A stretch of DNA of 64,000 nt from Argopecten irradians (GCF_041381155.1 NC_091137.1:24535655-24599654); one strand, 5' to 3'; positions 22,800 through 36,270 are shown, counted from the first letter of the stretch. Program-made: numbers and translations. Notes: a model not told the origin generated them from the sequence alone.

Positions 22800-25700
22800 T
22801 CAACCAATTACTATTCCAGCAGTATCATCCCTGAAAATAGAATTACGAACATCATATTTCTGTTCCTATGAAAAATAATAATAAATGAATGGCATATCTC
22901 ATCCTTTATGTGACCAGCGGAAGTAACCGGCTGTATGTTTTTGACATACAAATGATCATGTTTTCACCAGAAAACAATAATGGGTTCACAAACAATAAAG
23001 AAAATCGAAGCAAAACTGTAATCCGCTGACTAAATATAGAGTGCAGAAAAACTACTGAAATAAAAACAAGTAAATAAAACAAAATGTCTCTTCTTCAAAT
23101 GATAAAACTTAATAAACTGCTCGACCAAAAACTACCGAACGTGCTAGGAAGGTTTTAATGTAGAAAATGGGTAATGCAAATTCAATTACTTTTTAAAGAA
23201 AAAGACACCGGTTCTCCGAAAAAGTAAGTTTATGGAGAGTCCAATACTACCTTTTGTTCAGACTTAGAAATCATACCCTGGCCTTACAAACACAATGTTC
23301 CTTTAGCGACCTACCCGAGCTCGCAGATAAAGTTATGTTTTTCCGTGCACTGTCGATCGTCCCACTTGTACAGCTGTCGGCTGTTTATGAACACTAACAT
23401 GCAGTCCTCCCCTTGGTGATGGTAGTTGTTTGGTTCCCCATGGTGCCAGTTTGTATAGTTCACACGCTGATCGGAATGTATCCATCGCCAGTCCCCCTCC
23501 ACGAACATGTCGTTACCGCCTATCCAGTAGTCAACAACGTCACGATGTCCAGCTGTTAAATGGTCAAAGTATCAGTTTTCAAAATCGTAAAAGTAAACGG
23601 TAATACACATAAATTATCTGGAACTTTGATAAAAAAAACTAATAAAGACATGAAACAGAAGAAAATATCTCCAATTGGTAGAATTTGCATAATAAAATCT
23701 AATTAATATCCCAGTTAACATCTATTTGTTTCACTTAAAATCCAGATGACTTTTTATATCTTAACACTGTTACTTTTAATTTTCTATGGAAGGGTAGCTC
23801 AGATAAAGGTAAGCGAATTATATAGATGGAGGTTTAAAAAGTATCCGTCTTACATCCTTTATATGCTCATTATAATTGGCTGGTTACGGAGAAGAGTTAG
23901 ATCAAATGCTAAATGGCGTAGGATTCTAAATAAAAGAGTTGACTTTATTTAGTTGGCAAACTGTGGACAGTATATTAATATATTATATCTTATTGTAAGA
24001 ATGCTTTCTGGAAGGATTTATTTACAAACTAAGATTAAAGAAGAACACAATTGAAGCAGAAGTATAAATTGTACATAGGACACCGATTTGGCGCAATAAA
24101 AATATAATTGATGAAAATAAAACCGTTCTCTACCAATCATAGTTTAGAAAGGGAATTAATATTATAACAAGCTGTTAAAAAGTGCTTCGCCATATTCTTT
24201 CTCTACGTATGATGAGTTTTGTAATATTCATGGAGTAATAAGTAATTATGTTCCTCATCATGCAAAATGTATACTCAGCATTAAAAAGTACAGATCTGAA
24301 AAACATTAATGAACCAAACGAAAAATTGTTTTACCCAATTATTCCATTTAGTCTTGAAATTACATTGAAATTAACCGTGGAGTCCAAGATTTTTGCCAAA
24401 ACATGGACACATAATATAAAATATGCCTTTCATATCTACCAATATTACTGAACGTCAGTGGCTTCAGTTCCAAAATCTCACTAACAACTTACACTTATCT
24501 TTTTAAGATTGGTATCTCAAATAATCCTCACTGTATGCTTTATGTTCTAAAATGGGAGACCTTTTTTGGAAATGCTCTGAAGTTTAGATTATTTAAGCCA
24601 ATTTTAAAAGTCTCTTTGATATTATGTTTATTCCATTTGCAATAAATAAAAAACTAGACTATTTTGAAAACCAGATCATTACAGCATATATCAAAGAATA
24701 GAAAATGAAATAGTGCAGTAATTGGTCTCCAGTTTTTTAAGAGGTTGCTTGGCTTATCTCCCTTTGGAATACACACAATAAGTCCATGGGTAACTGAACA
24801 TTGACCTTTTAAAATTACGATTTAAAGAGCGCACAACAAAAGTTTCTTATTTTATCCAAAAACTTTTTAAAATTCTGAAGTGAAACCATCTGATCCGGAC
24901 TTTTATTATTTTTCATTCCTTTCAGAACTGTCCAGCTTCCTCAAAAGTTATTTTCCCTCTAAGCTATCTGATTCAACATTACTGGCTTTTGGAATATTAC
25001 AATTTCTAAAAGTTATATCAATGTCATCACTAATCTTACTTCAGACAGGACTTCCTCTTGTTTAGTAATAATGTCTCCATTTTCTTTTTGTATTTTAGGT
25101 ATGATCTTAGAAGTGAAATTTCTGTTTGATGAATTAACACACACCTACCACATGGCGGGAAGGCTGTCCTCAGAAAACACTAAGCAAAATAACAGCACTC
25201 ATATTATTCTTACACAAAACGATTACTGTTCATAAAGAAACGTTAAACAGGAAATAAAAAAACCGTAGGACCATGACATACCATGATAATTTGAGATTAT
25301 TTGTTTGAGAAAGTTCTCCTCTTTTGCATCTATAACTTCGACGAGATGTGCATGGTATAGTCTACAAGCGGTCTGAAAGATTATTGAAATATTTTCGTAA
25401 ATAGAAATGAGCAGAACCATGAAAAATTATGTTTCCATGCAAAGATGAGTTTCAATCTTATAAGAGACAGTTCTATTACATAGCTTAAACCATTTAACAA
25501 AAAATCTTTACATTTTTTTTATTTTATGCAAGATTTATGTTCACAAAATATAAAATTTAATTATCAGAAGATTATTCATACCAACAAGAACCTGTTTCGT
25601 TATACAACAATGTCAAACTTACCGATGCAGTTGTCCAATCCTCTATAAAATCGGATACAAAATAGCAAGAGCCATCGAATGTCTCCCAACCATTCGGACA

Positions 25701-25939
25701 TCCTCGGACTACTATAAATATTCGTGTTAATTAATACAAAGCGCTTTTATTCAGTTATTAGTTAACAAAATATGACGCGGTTACAATGATAACTAAGAAA
25801 GAGCCACACAAAAATTGGGAACAATGTCAAATTCGACTTATTATTTGAGATAATGTGTGTAAATATGAAGATTACCATACACAATGAGGAGTGCCAACAG
25901 AAGACCTTTGCACAGCATGTATGTCATTTTGGAGCCCAT
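22800..25939 (-). CDS. CTL-5: secreted C-type lectin, EPN type
   Basis: Five minus-strand exons: 25876-25939, 25623-25711, 25282-25372, 23315-23552 and 22800-22830, giving 170 residues. The signal peptide starts MGSKMTYMLCKGLLLALL; a second Met four codons in is an alternative start. Exon 2 encodes VVRGCPNGWETF, linking it to the CTL-2/-3 group, but the rest is diverged. The CTL domain has six cysteines, WRW at 103-105, EPN at 121-123 and WDD at 145-147, consistent with calcium-dependent mannose-type binding. The tail exon would encode DDTAGIVIG before TGA; its assignment rests on phase and a good acceptor and is less certain. Intron 3 contains an L1-like LINE fragment. The product is inferred to be a soluble lectin. 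Confidence 0.85.
24480..25135 (-). mobile_element. L1-like LINE reverse transcriptase fragment in CTL-5 intron 3
   Basis: On the minus strand, pieces of a non-LTR reverse transcriptase can be read: GDIITKQEEVLSEVR near 25050-25090, LKGMKNNKSPD near 24890-24930, and CIPKGDKPSNLLKNWRPIT near 24717-24775, in the order seen in L1/Tx1-type elements. The frames are interrupted by stops and shifts, so the copy is dead. Neither 5' nor 3' end is clearly defined; flanking sequence down to about 24000 may also belong to it. Confidence 0.72.
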
Positions 25940-26770
25940 CTTTATGAGATTGCGGTGGTGTACGACGAAGATAGTGTAGCTTATCTCACAAGGAACTGAC
26001 ACAAGACTGCGACCCACGTCGTATGAGCGAGTACAATATTTATCATCATAGATCGATCAAACTCTAATATAAAACATCCTTTTTTGTTTTGATAACTAGT
26101 TGATTGTGCCACAAGAGGAAGTTCAATGTTTTAATATAAGTATAAAGAAACTAAGGTGTTGTATTAGAAATATTTTGTATATAGTTGATTCAATTGTAAT
26201 GAAAGTTGTAATGAATATTTACTGATAATATGTTGACACTTGATACATCTTTAGGAGAAATACAAATTTTGTTTAAGAATGCTTCCTATTGTTTCTAGAT
26301 CAGAGACTTCAAAATTCACAAAACGTCCTCAATTATTGGATATTTAGGATGGTTTCCATAGCAACTACAACCGCAATGTTTCACACAAATCATACTTGTT
26401 GCACCAAGAATGAACCCGATATTTGAAATTCAATACTTTAATCACTAAATAACAGGTACATTTTATGTAAATTTGACGTATTAAAGGGCCAAAAACGCTA
26501 CAGACTATACATCCTCCTTTCTGATATCACAGTCTTTATTAAGAAAGTCAAAACGGCGATATGTCAAAATGCCAAAATTGCTTCATATATAAGGCTTGTT
26601 GATATTTCTAATGTAATCGCTATGTAAGCATGAACATAATGTACATATGTATAAATGAAACTTCTTGAAACATTATCGGGAGGTCCTTGCATAATATCTA
26701 ATATGATTTGTTTGAACATATACCAGAAAAATGACATGAATGATAAAATAAAGGATTAACTTGAACGACT

Positions 26771-26881
26771 TTTTTATGGTATGGAGATATAACACAAAAA
26801 TCTGAGTGTACTCTAAATAAACCGGTTTATGAGAGTACACTTAGATTTTGTGTATATCTTCATTGACCATAACATAAAAAA
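26771..26881. repeat. Palindrome of about 110 bp between CTL-5 and CTL-6
   Basis: Arms TTTTTATGGTATGGAGATAT...GAGTGTACTCT and AGAGTACAC...ATATCTTCATTGACCATAA are inverted copies. The centre, ATAAACCGGTTTAT, is itself a perfect palindrome. It lacks the CTCGGC core of palindromes A-C. Confidence 0.7.
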
Positions 26882-26915
26882 ATAAATTCAAATTAATGCT
26901 TACAATTCATTTTAC

Positions 26916-27261
26916 TTAAAGAGAATAGTCGGGCAAAGAAAACCAGTCTAAATGCGTTCATTGGCCTTCCAAAAGTTCTCACATATTAATACGACGGTCA
27001 AGTTCTGCTTAGTTTCCCAGTTCTGACCATTAAAGTAAAGAAAAGTTGAAAGCATTGAAAGCGAGGCTGCGTGGAAATGTAACCACGGACATAGTGAGCC
27101 GGGAGGACGTTTTAGAATTTCCATACTTTTAGATTAATTTCTTCGTACGCAGACAGATTTTGACGAGAGATTTTATTTTTCCATTTCATAAGAAATTATA
27201 CTGGATACATTCACACCATTTTTACCGATTTTAGCCATCCTTACCCGACTGTTCACTTTAA
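26916..27261. mobile_element. TTAA-flanked MITE, second family
   Basis: TTAA on both sides; inverted ends AGAGAATAGTCGGGCAAAG and CTTACCCGACTGTTCACT. About 346 bp with no coding capacity. Confidence 0.8.
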
Positions 27262-28004
27262 GATAATCTCTTCAATATTCAAAATTCATTTTTGGACTCT
27301 TGTGTCTATGAAATCATTATGCCAATCAGAAGTGACGTTCCAAACGGCGATGCCATTTTTTCCCTTATGGGCTTAAGTAAATTTTGATCCAACGAAAATG
27401 TTCTTTACAAGCAAAATTGAATTATTTAGAAATATTAAAAATTCTTGTCTTAATAAACATCATACATCAAGCCTGAAGTCAACATCTGATATCATGTCAA
27501 TATCAGATAAAGAAGAAATTGGAAAATCTTGACCAGAATGTTTTGGAAATTTAAAATAAAATGATAAACTACCGTAACGATAAATACTTACTAGAATAAG
27601 TCACATACATGCCAGCATATGGGCCATACCTTACGATGAGATATGCATCCATGCTGTCTAAATCGTCAGGGTAGGAAGGCTCTAAAGCTACTTTTCTCAC
27701 CCTGACGACATATACACGGTAGGCACAATAACGACATACAAAAAGAGCATTAACGGCATTCACATTTTTGGGAGCTAAATCCTGTTTGACATAATTCATC
27801 GTTCTAATGTGTTCATACATTAACTTACATGTACGCTCATACAATCATACAACCGGAACGGGTGTAAATATGAGCTTAAGGTTGGTCATTCCGACTACAT
27901 TTTCATTAATTAAGTATCAAATACAAATTCACATACAATACATTATACATTTATTTCAAAAACAATATATTTAAATTGAATACACTATGCTTTATTTCCT
28001 ATGA

Positions 28005-29981
28005 TTAGTATCGGTGTATCAGCCAAAACGTAGCACCATGTCCACTGAAAGACAAATGTTTCAACATCATAAATGCAACAAATCCACAGTGCCTTAAAAC
28101 TAGCACCTGTACGTTTAGTTAATTTGAGTGATCTTTTCTTGTTAACAGATACGTTTTGTTTTGTCAAAGTTTCCGTTTTGCCATATTGATAATAATACTT
28201 CTATCGATGAAAATCCCTATCTCAACCCTATTATGGTTACTGGTTACATTAAGAGGGTGAACTATTCTAAAGTCTACCACAAAGGGTTTTTTTTTCAATT
28301 ATTTAAATAAAACTTATAAATATTACCTAGGACAGTTTACAAATAAATCTGCATATTATACAAACCATGCAAGACTATTTCGTCAAAATAATATTCATTA
28401 AAATAGACATTACCTACGGTGATTCGCATATGTATCTGGCTTGGTACAAACACGGAATATCGTCCCATCGGAATCCCATACCACCGTGAAGTACTAAGCA
28501 GTCGTCTGTACCATGTCTAGAATTACTCGGTTCGCCGTGATTCCAGTGTGTGTATGTGACTCGATGACCACTCTCTGCCCAGATCCAATCTCCTTCAATG
28601 TCAGCGTCACTCCCATCCAACCAGAAACGGATCGTCTCCGAGTGTCCATCTGAAACAAGCTATATTGTAAGAAAGGGCCCTGAAACATTTACTCTACTAT
28701 ACGAAATTACATTATGTTTTCTCATAAAAATACAAGATCATATACCTCCAATCGATATTGTTTTAATACTTACATGCGTATTTAGTGGCTAACTGCCGTA
28801 AGAAGTTGTCCACGTGATAATTTGGGATAACAGCCAGGTGAGCATGTTCTGCTTTGCATAACGCCTGAAAAAACGGTGATGACTTTAACTGTATGAATAT
28901 CCAGTCTTATCATAGACAGTTATCTGCCCTTGCATAACGATTGTATTTTTTTTCAATTTGTCAGTTATTCAATGTAGATCAGAAGATATTTGTGGAGACT
29001 AAACCTGGAAGCAACAGAACCTGCACCTAAAGAATAAGGAAAGGGGGAGTGTCAATTTGGGCCCTCTGGTGGCCATGACCGATAAGCATTATTTTTGTTT
29101 ACAGATACCCGGGGTTTAGGATATCATGATATGGTATATTATGGCACCAGATGAATTTTATTCTTGAATAATTGACATTTAACAAAATTGGGTCACTGTG
29201 ACCTATTTTTTACCCTAAGTTATATTTTCCAAATTTTTTGCTTTCAACATATAAATGCATTATAATTCATGAACAATCGTTATAAAATATCAATTAGTTC
29301 CAACAAAACTGGACAAAACAGAAAATTGCCCCTCCTGTTTAACCCCCCCATAACTCACAAAGTACTCCGATATGACCTTAATCACATGTCATATCATGGT
29401 GTCCTAAACCCTTGTATCTGCAAACTGACAAATTGACACTTCTCCTTTGTCGATAATTGGTTTCATCTATATAATTTTTTTTTATTTCAACAAATTTTAT
29501 AGACAAGATGTTAAAGGGATTCAATGCTCATTTTCTAAAGAACATGTAGCGTGTGTGTTCAGTATAATAATCACGTTACCGATGCATCTCCCCAGGTCAC
29601 TTTTCTGTCTCCTAAAAGATAACAATGTCCGTCATACGTCTCCCAGCCATTGCGACAGGAGGAAATCTCTGATAAAAATCGCAACAAATTCATAAAATAA
29701 CGACGTACAAACAGCAAGATATGTATTTTCTATAAAATAAAATTTCGTCAAAAATGTTTTCTTTTCTGCGTTGCGTAAGTTTTTAAAAAATATTTTATAA
29801 TTTTGAGAGTTTACCGCTTCACATTGCAATAGCGTTTCCTGCATATGGTAGAGAAAATTCTCTTATCTGAAGATATTTTTCACGAAAGCATTTATCCATA
29901 TGGAAATTGAGTATTCAAGCTGAGAAAGCATTTACCATGGATGCAGAGAACTACAAACAGAACCAACCGTAACAGAGGCAT
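28005..29981 (-). CDS. CTL-6: secreted C-type lectin, EPS type
   Basis: Exons on the minus strand: 29936-29981 (signal peptide MPLLRLVLFVVLCIH), 29580-29668, 28774-28864 and 28418-28649. A proposed tail exon at 28005-28044 (PGHGATFWLIHRY, then TAA) rests only on phase 2 and a good acceptor. If intron 4 is not removed, translation ends at TAG 28414-28416 after ESP, giving 153 rather than 165 residues. The domain has six cysteines beginning EISSCRNGWETY, an IEGDWIW stretch at 93-99, EPS at 115-117 and WDD at 137-139. EPS differs from the classic EPN in the third, calcium-coordinating position, so sugar preference cannot be predicted. With CTL-7 and CTL-8 it forms a second subfamily. Confidence 0.83.
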
Positions 29982-29984
29982 ACT

Positions 29985-30030
29985 GTCTGGTCATGTTATG
30001 TGGTCTGACCAAGGCTAGCTCGATGATAAG
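29985..30030 (-). promoter_or_regulatory. Proximal 5' flank shared by CTL-6 and CTL-7
   Basis: TGGTCTGACCAAGGCTAGCT followed by CGATGATAAGA resembles TGGTCTGTCCGAGGCAAGCT followed by CAATGATAAGA at about 33975-34010. Both carry a GATAAG motif at the same distance from the start codon. This could be 5' UTR or proximal promoter. Confidence 0.4.
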
Positions 30031-31137
30031 AAGCGACCGTGAACTATAAAGATACTATAAAGATAACAGAAAACATAAAAAAACCCGCATATTACTTAAC
30101 GTTTTGTTAAAAGTACAAACCTTAAGCAAAAAAAGGCTTTTATTTTGAAGATGTACAATGTACATCTGTAAAACGAATTTGATAATTTTGTAGAGTCTGA
30201 AAAGTTATTAACCTGCCGTGAATACTACCATCAGTTCATAGATAATTTGAAATGGAAAATTTAAATATTAATTGTCGTAGCGCGGGTCGTCTTTTGTTTT
30301 CTGGCGTCGTGTACACGTGTAGTCATCCTTAATATTCCAGGACTTACTATCAATGTCGTAAATCCACCCATGGACTATCCCATAGATACTGCATACTGCG
30401 TTGTACAAAAAAAATGTTCGGTAGTTTTATACTGTACGAGCTATGAAGATAAAAAAAGTGCGTTCAAAAATCTGATTTGCGTTGCTTTATTTCAATTTGT
30501 ATTGCAGGAGATATTGACTAGTTTGTCAGTAGGATATTCTACTAATAAAGAAAAAAATAAGACTTTTTTGCAAAACTTTTCTGTCTTTACAATACGGCGA
30601 TTAAAGAGATTTAGTATTGATTGTGCTTCAATTGTAAAGTAGTTATAATTTGGAGTTAGAAATCTGCGTATTCTACGTAACCGTTTATCAAAAATAGTTT
30701 TTGCTACGTTTTGAATATATCTTTGTGCCAATTAGAAGAGAAGTTTGATATATTATCACTCAATTGTTGATATTAAAGACTACCTGAACAGATTTTATGC
30801 CATGGTGCTTTCGTAAAATAATCAGGGTGTAAACGTAATAAACCGGGACGCCATCAATGAGAGGATAATATCGTTATAGTTTTACAGCATCATAACAAAC
30901 ATTTAAATTAATCCTCAACGTTCCATCTTATTTTGTGAAATTCAAACTTTATAGAATACTTCTTCTCAGACATTGTATTTATTGCAACAGCTAGTCGGAG
31001 GCGATAATACAAAATGCGATGTCATTTTTATGAAATTACCGCATAAAATATTAGGCCAATACAATAGCACGTTTCAAGCTTGATGGTAATATTTAAAGTG
31101 ACATTCCCTGACCTACCTTCTTTCAAAAATAAATATG

Positions 31138-33961
31138 TTAAGATCTTTCACAAATAAATCTGTTAAGACGAGAACATGGCTGATCATCCCATCCGAATGC
31201 CATAGGACTATAGAGGACTAAGCAGTCATCAGTTCCATGTCTCGAATTGCTCGGTTCTCCTGGGTACCAGTTTGTGTATAGCATATGTTGTCCACTCTCT
31301 GCCCAGATCCAATCCCCTTCAATGAGAGAATCACTCCCATCCAGCCAGAAGCTTACAATCCCCTATCTCCTCCTATCAGGAAAAGAGATCTGATGGTAAA
31401 CTGCATTGTGTATACTCAGTGGTATAATTAATTGACTCGGCAAATCATGCAGCAAAATAACATTCTATAGAAACGCAAAATATAGGATTTTGTAAAGTGT
31501 ATCAAAAAACGGTACACCATATAGCTTCTTATTGGTCCTTCTGAAACTAGTTAGTTATAATAATGATAATGAACAAAAAACATATCACTAACAAAAACAC
31601 ACGTTACAAATATGTCTTTATCACATAACTGGCCCGTCCAGCAATGTCATACTATGTCGTAAATATCGTAAGACACATGTGTAATAACACAATTATGACG
31701 TCACATGTAATTTTGACGTCATAATATATGTATGGCTCGCATGATTGCCTCAGTAAACGGAAACGTCACATTCGAACTCAATAAATTAAACTCATAAAAT
31801 AATTTGTTATGCCACTCGCTTTAAGTTCCGTGGCATATCAAATTATTAAATTCGTTTGATAAATTTCATATCACATAGCCACCCATGTAAGATCCATTAT
31901 TTGCCAACTGAAGACACATGTTCTATTAAGTTCAATGCCATGAAATGTAATAAACATTTAAACAATATAATTTCCGACTTCCCCGCACAGACAAGTTTTC
32001 CCTTCACTTTTTTTGCATGAAACTGAACAAGAAAACATTAAACATATCAGTCAAGAAAGACCATTGGTGGGATACATTTGCTATAAAGTATTTTCAGTAA
32101 TGATATGAATATACACTATTAAAGGTACATATGTATGACAATAAAACCACAGAGACTGGTAACGTAGATTGTGAGAAATCTGATGTGTGTACATGTGTAT
32201 ATATACTATATAAAAGGACAAGGGAATCTACAAAGGTCACTAGTGTACCGGGTTAAATATGTACATATTTAATACCAATATATTCTTAAATAAATTTTCT
32301 ACATGGAAAACACAACTTCAAACACGAAGTAATGTCTTAACATACCTTTATTTCACTATGAACGTGAAAAATGCAGTCAGATGTTCTCAGTGTAGCTATG
32401 CCTTACCGACACAATAGCTTTGTCATCAGCCTTGTAAGTTATTGCAAATATCATATAATGATAATTATAGATAGTATTTGATTCGTGAAACTTACGGGTG
32501 TATAGTGTTGCTAACTGTCTTAAGAAGTTGTCCTCGTCAGAATTTCTGATAACAGCCAAGTGTCCATTGTGAAATGATTTGCATATCGACTGCAATATGT
32601 AAAATGAACCATAATAATGTTTAAATGTACATAGCAACAAATGTTATAAGATATGCAAATACACAAAAATGATTTTTTTCAATAAAATTGATTAAATTAT
32701 TAAGTGTAAGGTGAGACAATATAATTCAATATACCAAAGATTATGATCAAAATAAACTGAAATACAAATTAAAAAGAAACCTTATATCACCATATAAATC
32801 AATCAAAGCCTAATGTACTGAGGTATCACCTTACCGATGCTGTGGCCCAGGTCACTTCGTAATCTCCGAGAAAATAACAATTCCCATTGTACGTCTGCCA
32901 TCCATTGTCACATGAAGAAATTTCTATAAATAGAACACTTACAAATTGGTCATACGATGCAGCTACATTGTGTACCTAACTATCCTATCACTGATGGCAT
33001 TTATGAAACACAGAAGCTTGCTAATTACATGTATGTTAGTTATGGGTATTTCTATTTAAACTTATTGTATTGTGATATTTTGTATACAATGGATTGGGCA
33101 CTAGTATTTCAACTTACGTGAAGCCATCTCATTATTCATAATATAACACAAAATGGTATATACATATTGACGACCGAAGTTTCACCAATCACTGGATATT
33201 GGAATCATGCTATATATCCTTTTCTCTTTTTAGTTATGTTTATTCATTATACATTCATTATTTTCTCATGCTACACAGGAAATATTCCTTAACCTGATTA
33301 CAGGTTAAGAATTCTTGACCTTAAATGCAGGTTACGATTTTCCCGGTTGTTTTTCAGCTCAAATTCTATGAATACTGTGTTGAAATTTAAAGTGAACCAT
33401 TTACCAGGAAATTTATTGACATTGAAATTGATCTGAAAATGACACGAAAAAAAACTAGGTTTGTATGGTCAAAATGACCTAAAAAGAGATAAATAGTTAA
33501 TTTCAGGTTAAAAATCTTACCCGAAATTGACGAGAATTTCATATGAATTTGAGCAGAATTTGATCTGAGGGAATTTTCATCTTTAATTTAAAATTGTTTT
33601 TTCTGTTCCTTTTAAGTCAATTTCAGGTCAGAATTTTAACATGTAATTCTGGTCAATTCTGGGCAATTTCAAATTAGTAAATATTGCCTGTTTATTATAG
33701 TAACAAGTAATATAGAGTATTTGAGTAAAGAATAACGCGAGCAATTGATTTTGCCTTTTCTCACTTTTTATTTGTCATTCTTTAAACTCTCTCTAAAAGT
33801 AGTTAAATACTTATACATAAATGCGAAAATACTTATAATCAAGTGAAATAATTTGATTTTTTGAAAATCGAATTTTCATTTGATTTTTATGATTTTCAGA
33901 CATATTTACCATGCGAGTAAAGGACGAGCATAAAAAGACCAAACAGCAATTGGTGCATCAT
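31138..33961 (-). pseudogene. CTL-7: EPS-type C-type lectin, probably broken
   Basis: Exon 1 (33910-33961, MMHQLLFGLFMLVLYSH), exon 2 (32835-32923, EISSCDNGWQTYNGNCYFLG) and exon 3 (32496-32589) look sound. Exon 4 (core 31138-31353) has an open frame with SFWLDGSD, IEGDWIWAESG, EPS, WDD and FICE. Its 5' border is damaged: where the paralogues read YGHSET or YGHKEM, this copy has TAG in frame and no acceptor in the right phase. Its 3' end carries a tandem 25-bp duplication (CTTAACAGATTTATTTGTG and CTTAACATATTTATTTTTG) that shifts frame and gives a stop (CERS, TAA) ahead of the conserved GTAGGT donor. It may be a recent pseudogene or a gene with an altered exon 4 border; I favour pseudogene. 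Confidence 0.7.
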
Positions 33962-34279
33962 CTCTGGTCGCGTTGTGTGGTCTGTCCGAGGCAAGCTCAA
34001 TGATAAGACGAAATCGCAGTGCAATAGTGCAGGGTTGTGATAAAAGTACATACACTATATACTTGTAGTCTCAAAAGTATTTAGGTCAGACAGGCGAGAT
34101 AATAACAAAATCCTAGATGAAACGTAAAGGCGGCCATAAATGAAAAAGGTATGTACAATATATTCGCATATTGTTAAACACTTTCCGCATTTGAAGTGAT
34201 ATTTACGATACATAAAATAGTATTTTCTTTCATACCTACACGTGTAATACTGGCTGGTCCAGGGCAATACACTCATGTC

Positions 34280-34330
34280 GCCTGAGGCTGTATTGCATGG
34301 CTACCCATGCAATAAAGCCTCGTGACGTCA
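34280..34330. repeat. Small hairpin with adjacent TGACGTCA
   Basis: CCTGAGGCTGTATTGCATGG pairs with CCATGCAATAAAGCCTCG; GTGACGTCACGG follows directly. The GAGGC and TGACGTCA context resembles palindromes A and C, so it may be a related or truncated element. Confidence 0.55.
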
Positions 34331-34563
34331 CGGCGTCAACAAAATATCTATTTCCTCGGTAAAATATTAACATTTGTTTCACAAATATGACTGGTTTTAC
34401 TATAAAAGATGCAAACAACGGAAATTGTGTTGAAAATATCACGTAATTTTTCATGTATGGAAAATTGACTTCCAGTCGTGGATTTCTTCGAATTTATTTT
34501 AAAATGGCGGGATATTATAGTTGTAAAATTGCAATAAAAGGTCGAGGTATGAAAGAAAAATAT

Positions 34564-34709
34564 TCTTTCATAAGTGGATATGAAGGATAGGGATATTCTA
34601 CCCTCGGGATCACAAAATGTTGCAAAACCCTCGGCAAGCCTCGGGTTTTACTACATTTTGTGACCCTCGGGTAGAATATCCCTATCCTTTATATCCACAT
34701 ATGAAAGAG
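34564..34709. repeat. 146-bp palindrome B
   Basis: Inverted arms of about 70 nt starting TCTTTCATAAGTGGATATG, with matching TATCCACATATGAAAGA on the right. The centre is CCCTCGGCAAGCCTCGGG. It has nearly the same length as palindromes A and C, with largely different arms. Confidence 0.82.
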
Positions 34710-34794
34710 TTTTATATTCTTAACTGGATATTAATACCATCTAACGCTCGACATAACCTCTTACACAACAGTAACAGGGCTCGGTTGTTCAAAA

Positions 34795-34862
34795 ATTGTT
34801 GCCTCTAGTTTTACTATGAGTCAAGGGATGTAGAGATATTAAGTGATCGGAACCCCTGGAGT
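34795..34862. mobile_element. Fragment of the CTCCAGGGG TIR element
   Basis: TTGCCTCTAGTTTTACTATGAG up to CCCCTGGAGTATCGGGG is an inverted match to the fuller copy at about 41295-41567. Confidence 0.65.
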
Positions 34863-35772
34863 ATCGGGGAAGGTGCAAAGCATTATTAGCTTAATTAAAG
34901 AAATAAATAGTGAAATTTTTATTCATTATGGTATTGTATGATATGACACATTAGTGTGTACGTAATTTCGGGTTTAACATATAAAAATATTTCTTTTATA
35001 GAAGTATTCATTGTCAGGGCGGGCTATTGAACAGTTATACCAGTGAATGTATATGTCATGAACTGTAATAAATGTTTTGATATTTCCAGAGTTCATTTTT
35101 TTTAAACCGAATGCTTTAAGCATTTATGTCGCTGGGTTTTTTTTAAATCCATAGGGCTAAGAAAAAACTGTCTGAAACGGATAGCGAATTCTCACTAAAG
35201 TTGGCAAACGAATACTTAATAATTATTTTTAGGCTATTCGAAAAAAAAGTCAGTTATGGGATTTCTTTTCAAAATCAATTCACAACGTCTATTTTGGGTA
35301 TTAACGATTTTGTCAACAAAGTTTACTTTCATTGATGCTTCTAATTATTTTTAGACTTGATTTAACAAAATACACGTACGATTCCAATGATTTCTCAAGG
35401 AAATATTTTTCCATGTCAAAATGCAACGTCGATGGCACATGAAAACGTCGAGTTTTCGCGCTATTGTCGGATTTATCTTCATAGTAGTATGAAGAAAAAA
35501 ATAGGCCAATCAGAAAGTCGGATTTAGCATAAAAAATAAGTATAAAGCTGTACTGGTCTGTGTAAGTATATTATATAGTATATACGACAAAGGCATTTGT
35601 TTACACTTGATATACAATTTATTTATGTCTATAATACAAGTGAGGACGTGATATTGATTGATTCATTAACCGAGTTGTGTCCAGTGTCCACTGACATGTA
35701 AAACAGATCAATACCTTATTTTTGAACTGCTACAAACGTAAACTCAATACTTGTTTTAATTCCATGAAGGCA

Positions 35773-36270
35773 TTAAAGGAACAATTCAGGCTAAAAGAAC
35801 ATTAAAATTTGTACATATATCGGAAAAAACCCAGTTCTAATGAAAATTAGATCAGTTACACATTGTGGTCGAACATCTTGTATGCCGAACCCCGTCCCTT
35901 GCTCGTAGAGTAATGCTACTTTTGTCTAGAACTGCTCAAATCGCCCTGACAATAGTGTGTTTACCTTATTAGGTGAATTGGCTCGTCTAAAAAATCATTT
36001 TATCACCTCCTCAGTGGTTATGCAGTTCATTTGTTTAACCGTGCGCGACTTTGGCTCGGGTATAGATACAGCGAACATATTTTACCTGCTGAATCGTATT
36101 GATCAACGATTTATAATTACAACGGTATAGATAAAAATACTAAACAATGACGTGGAATTTGTCAATATTTTATGTTATATGTTTCATAAGAAATGTAAAA
36201 CAATACATTTATGCCATATTTTGCTTCTTGGTTATGTAAAAGAATTAGCCTGAATGAATTGTCCCTTTAA
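35773..36270. mobile_element. TTAA-flanked MITE, second copy
   Basis: TTAA on both sides; inverted ends AGGAACAATTCAGGCTAA and TTAGCCTGAATGAATTGTCC. Homologous, in opposite orientation, to the element at 16399-16961. Confidence 0.85.

Noticed and set aside
23746-23952. Small membrane protein starting MTFYILTLLLLIFYG
   Set aside because: An isolated hydrophobic frame on the opposite strand inside CTL-5 intron 3, next to LINE-derived sequence, with no supporting splice or family signal.
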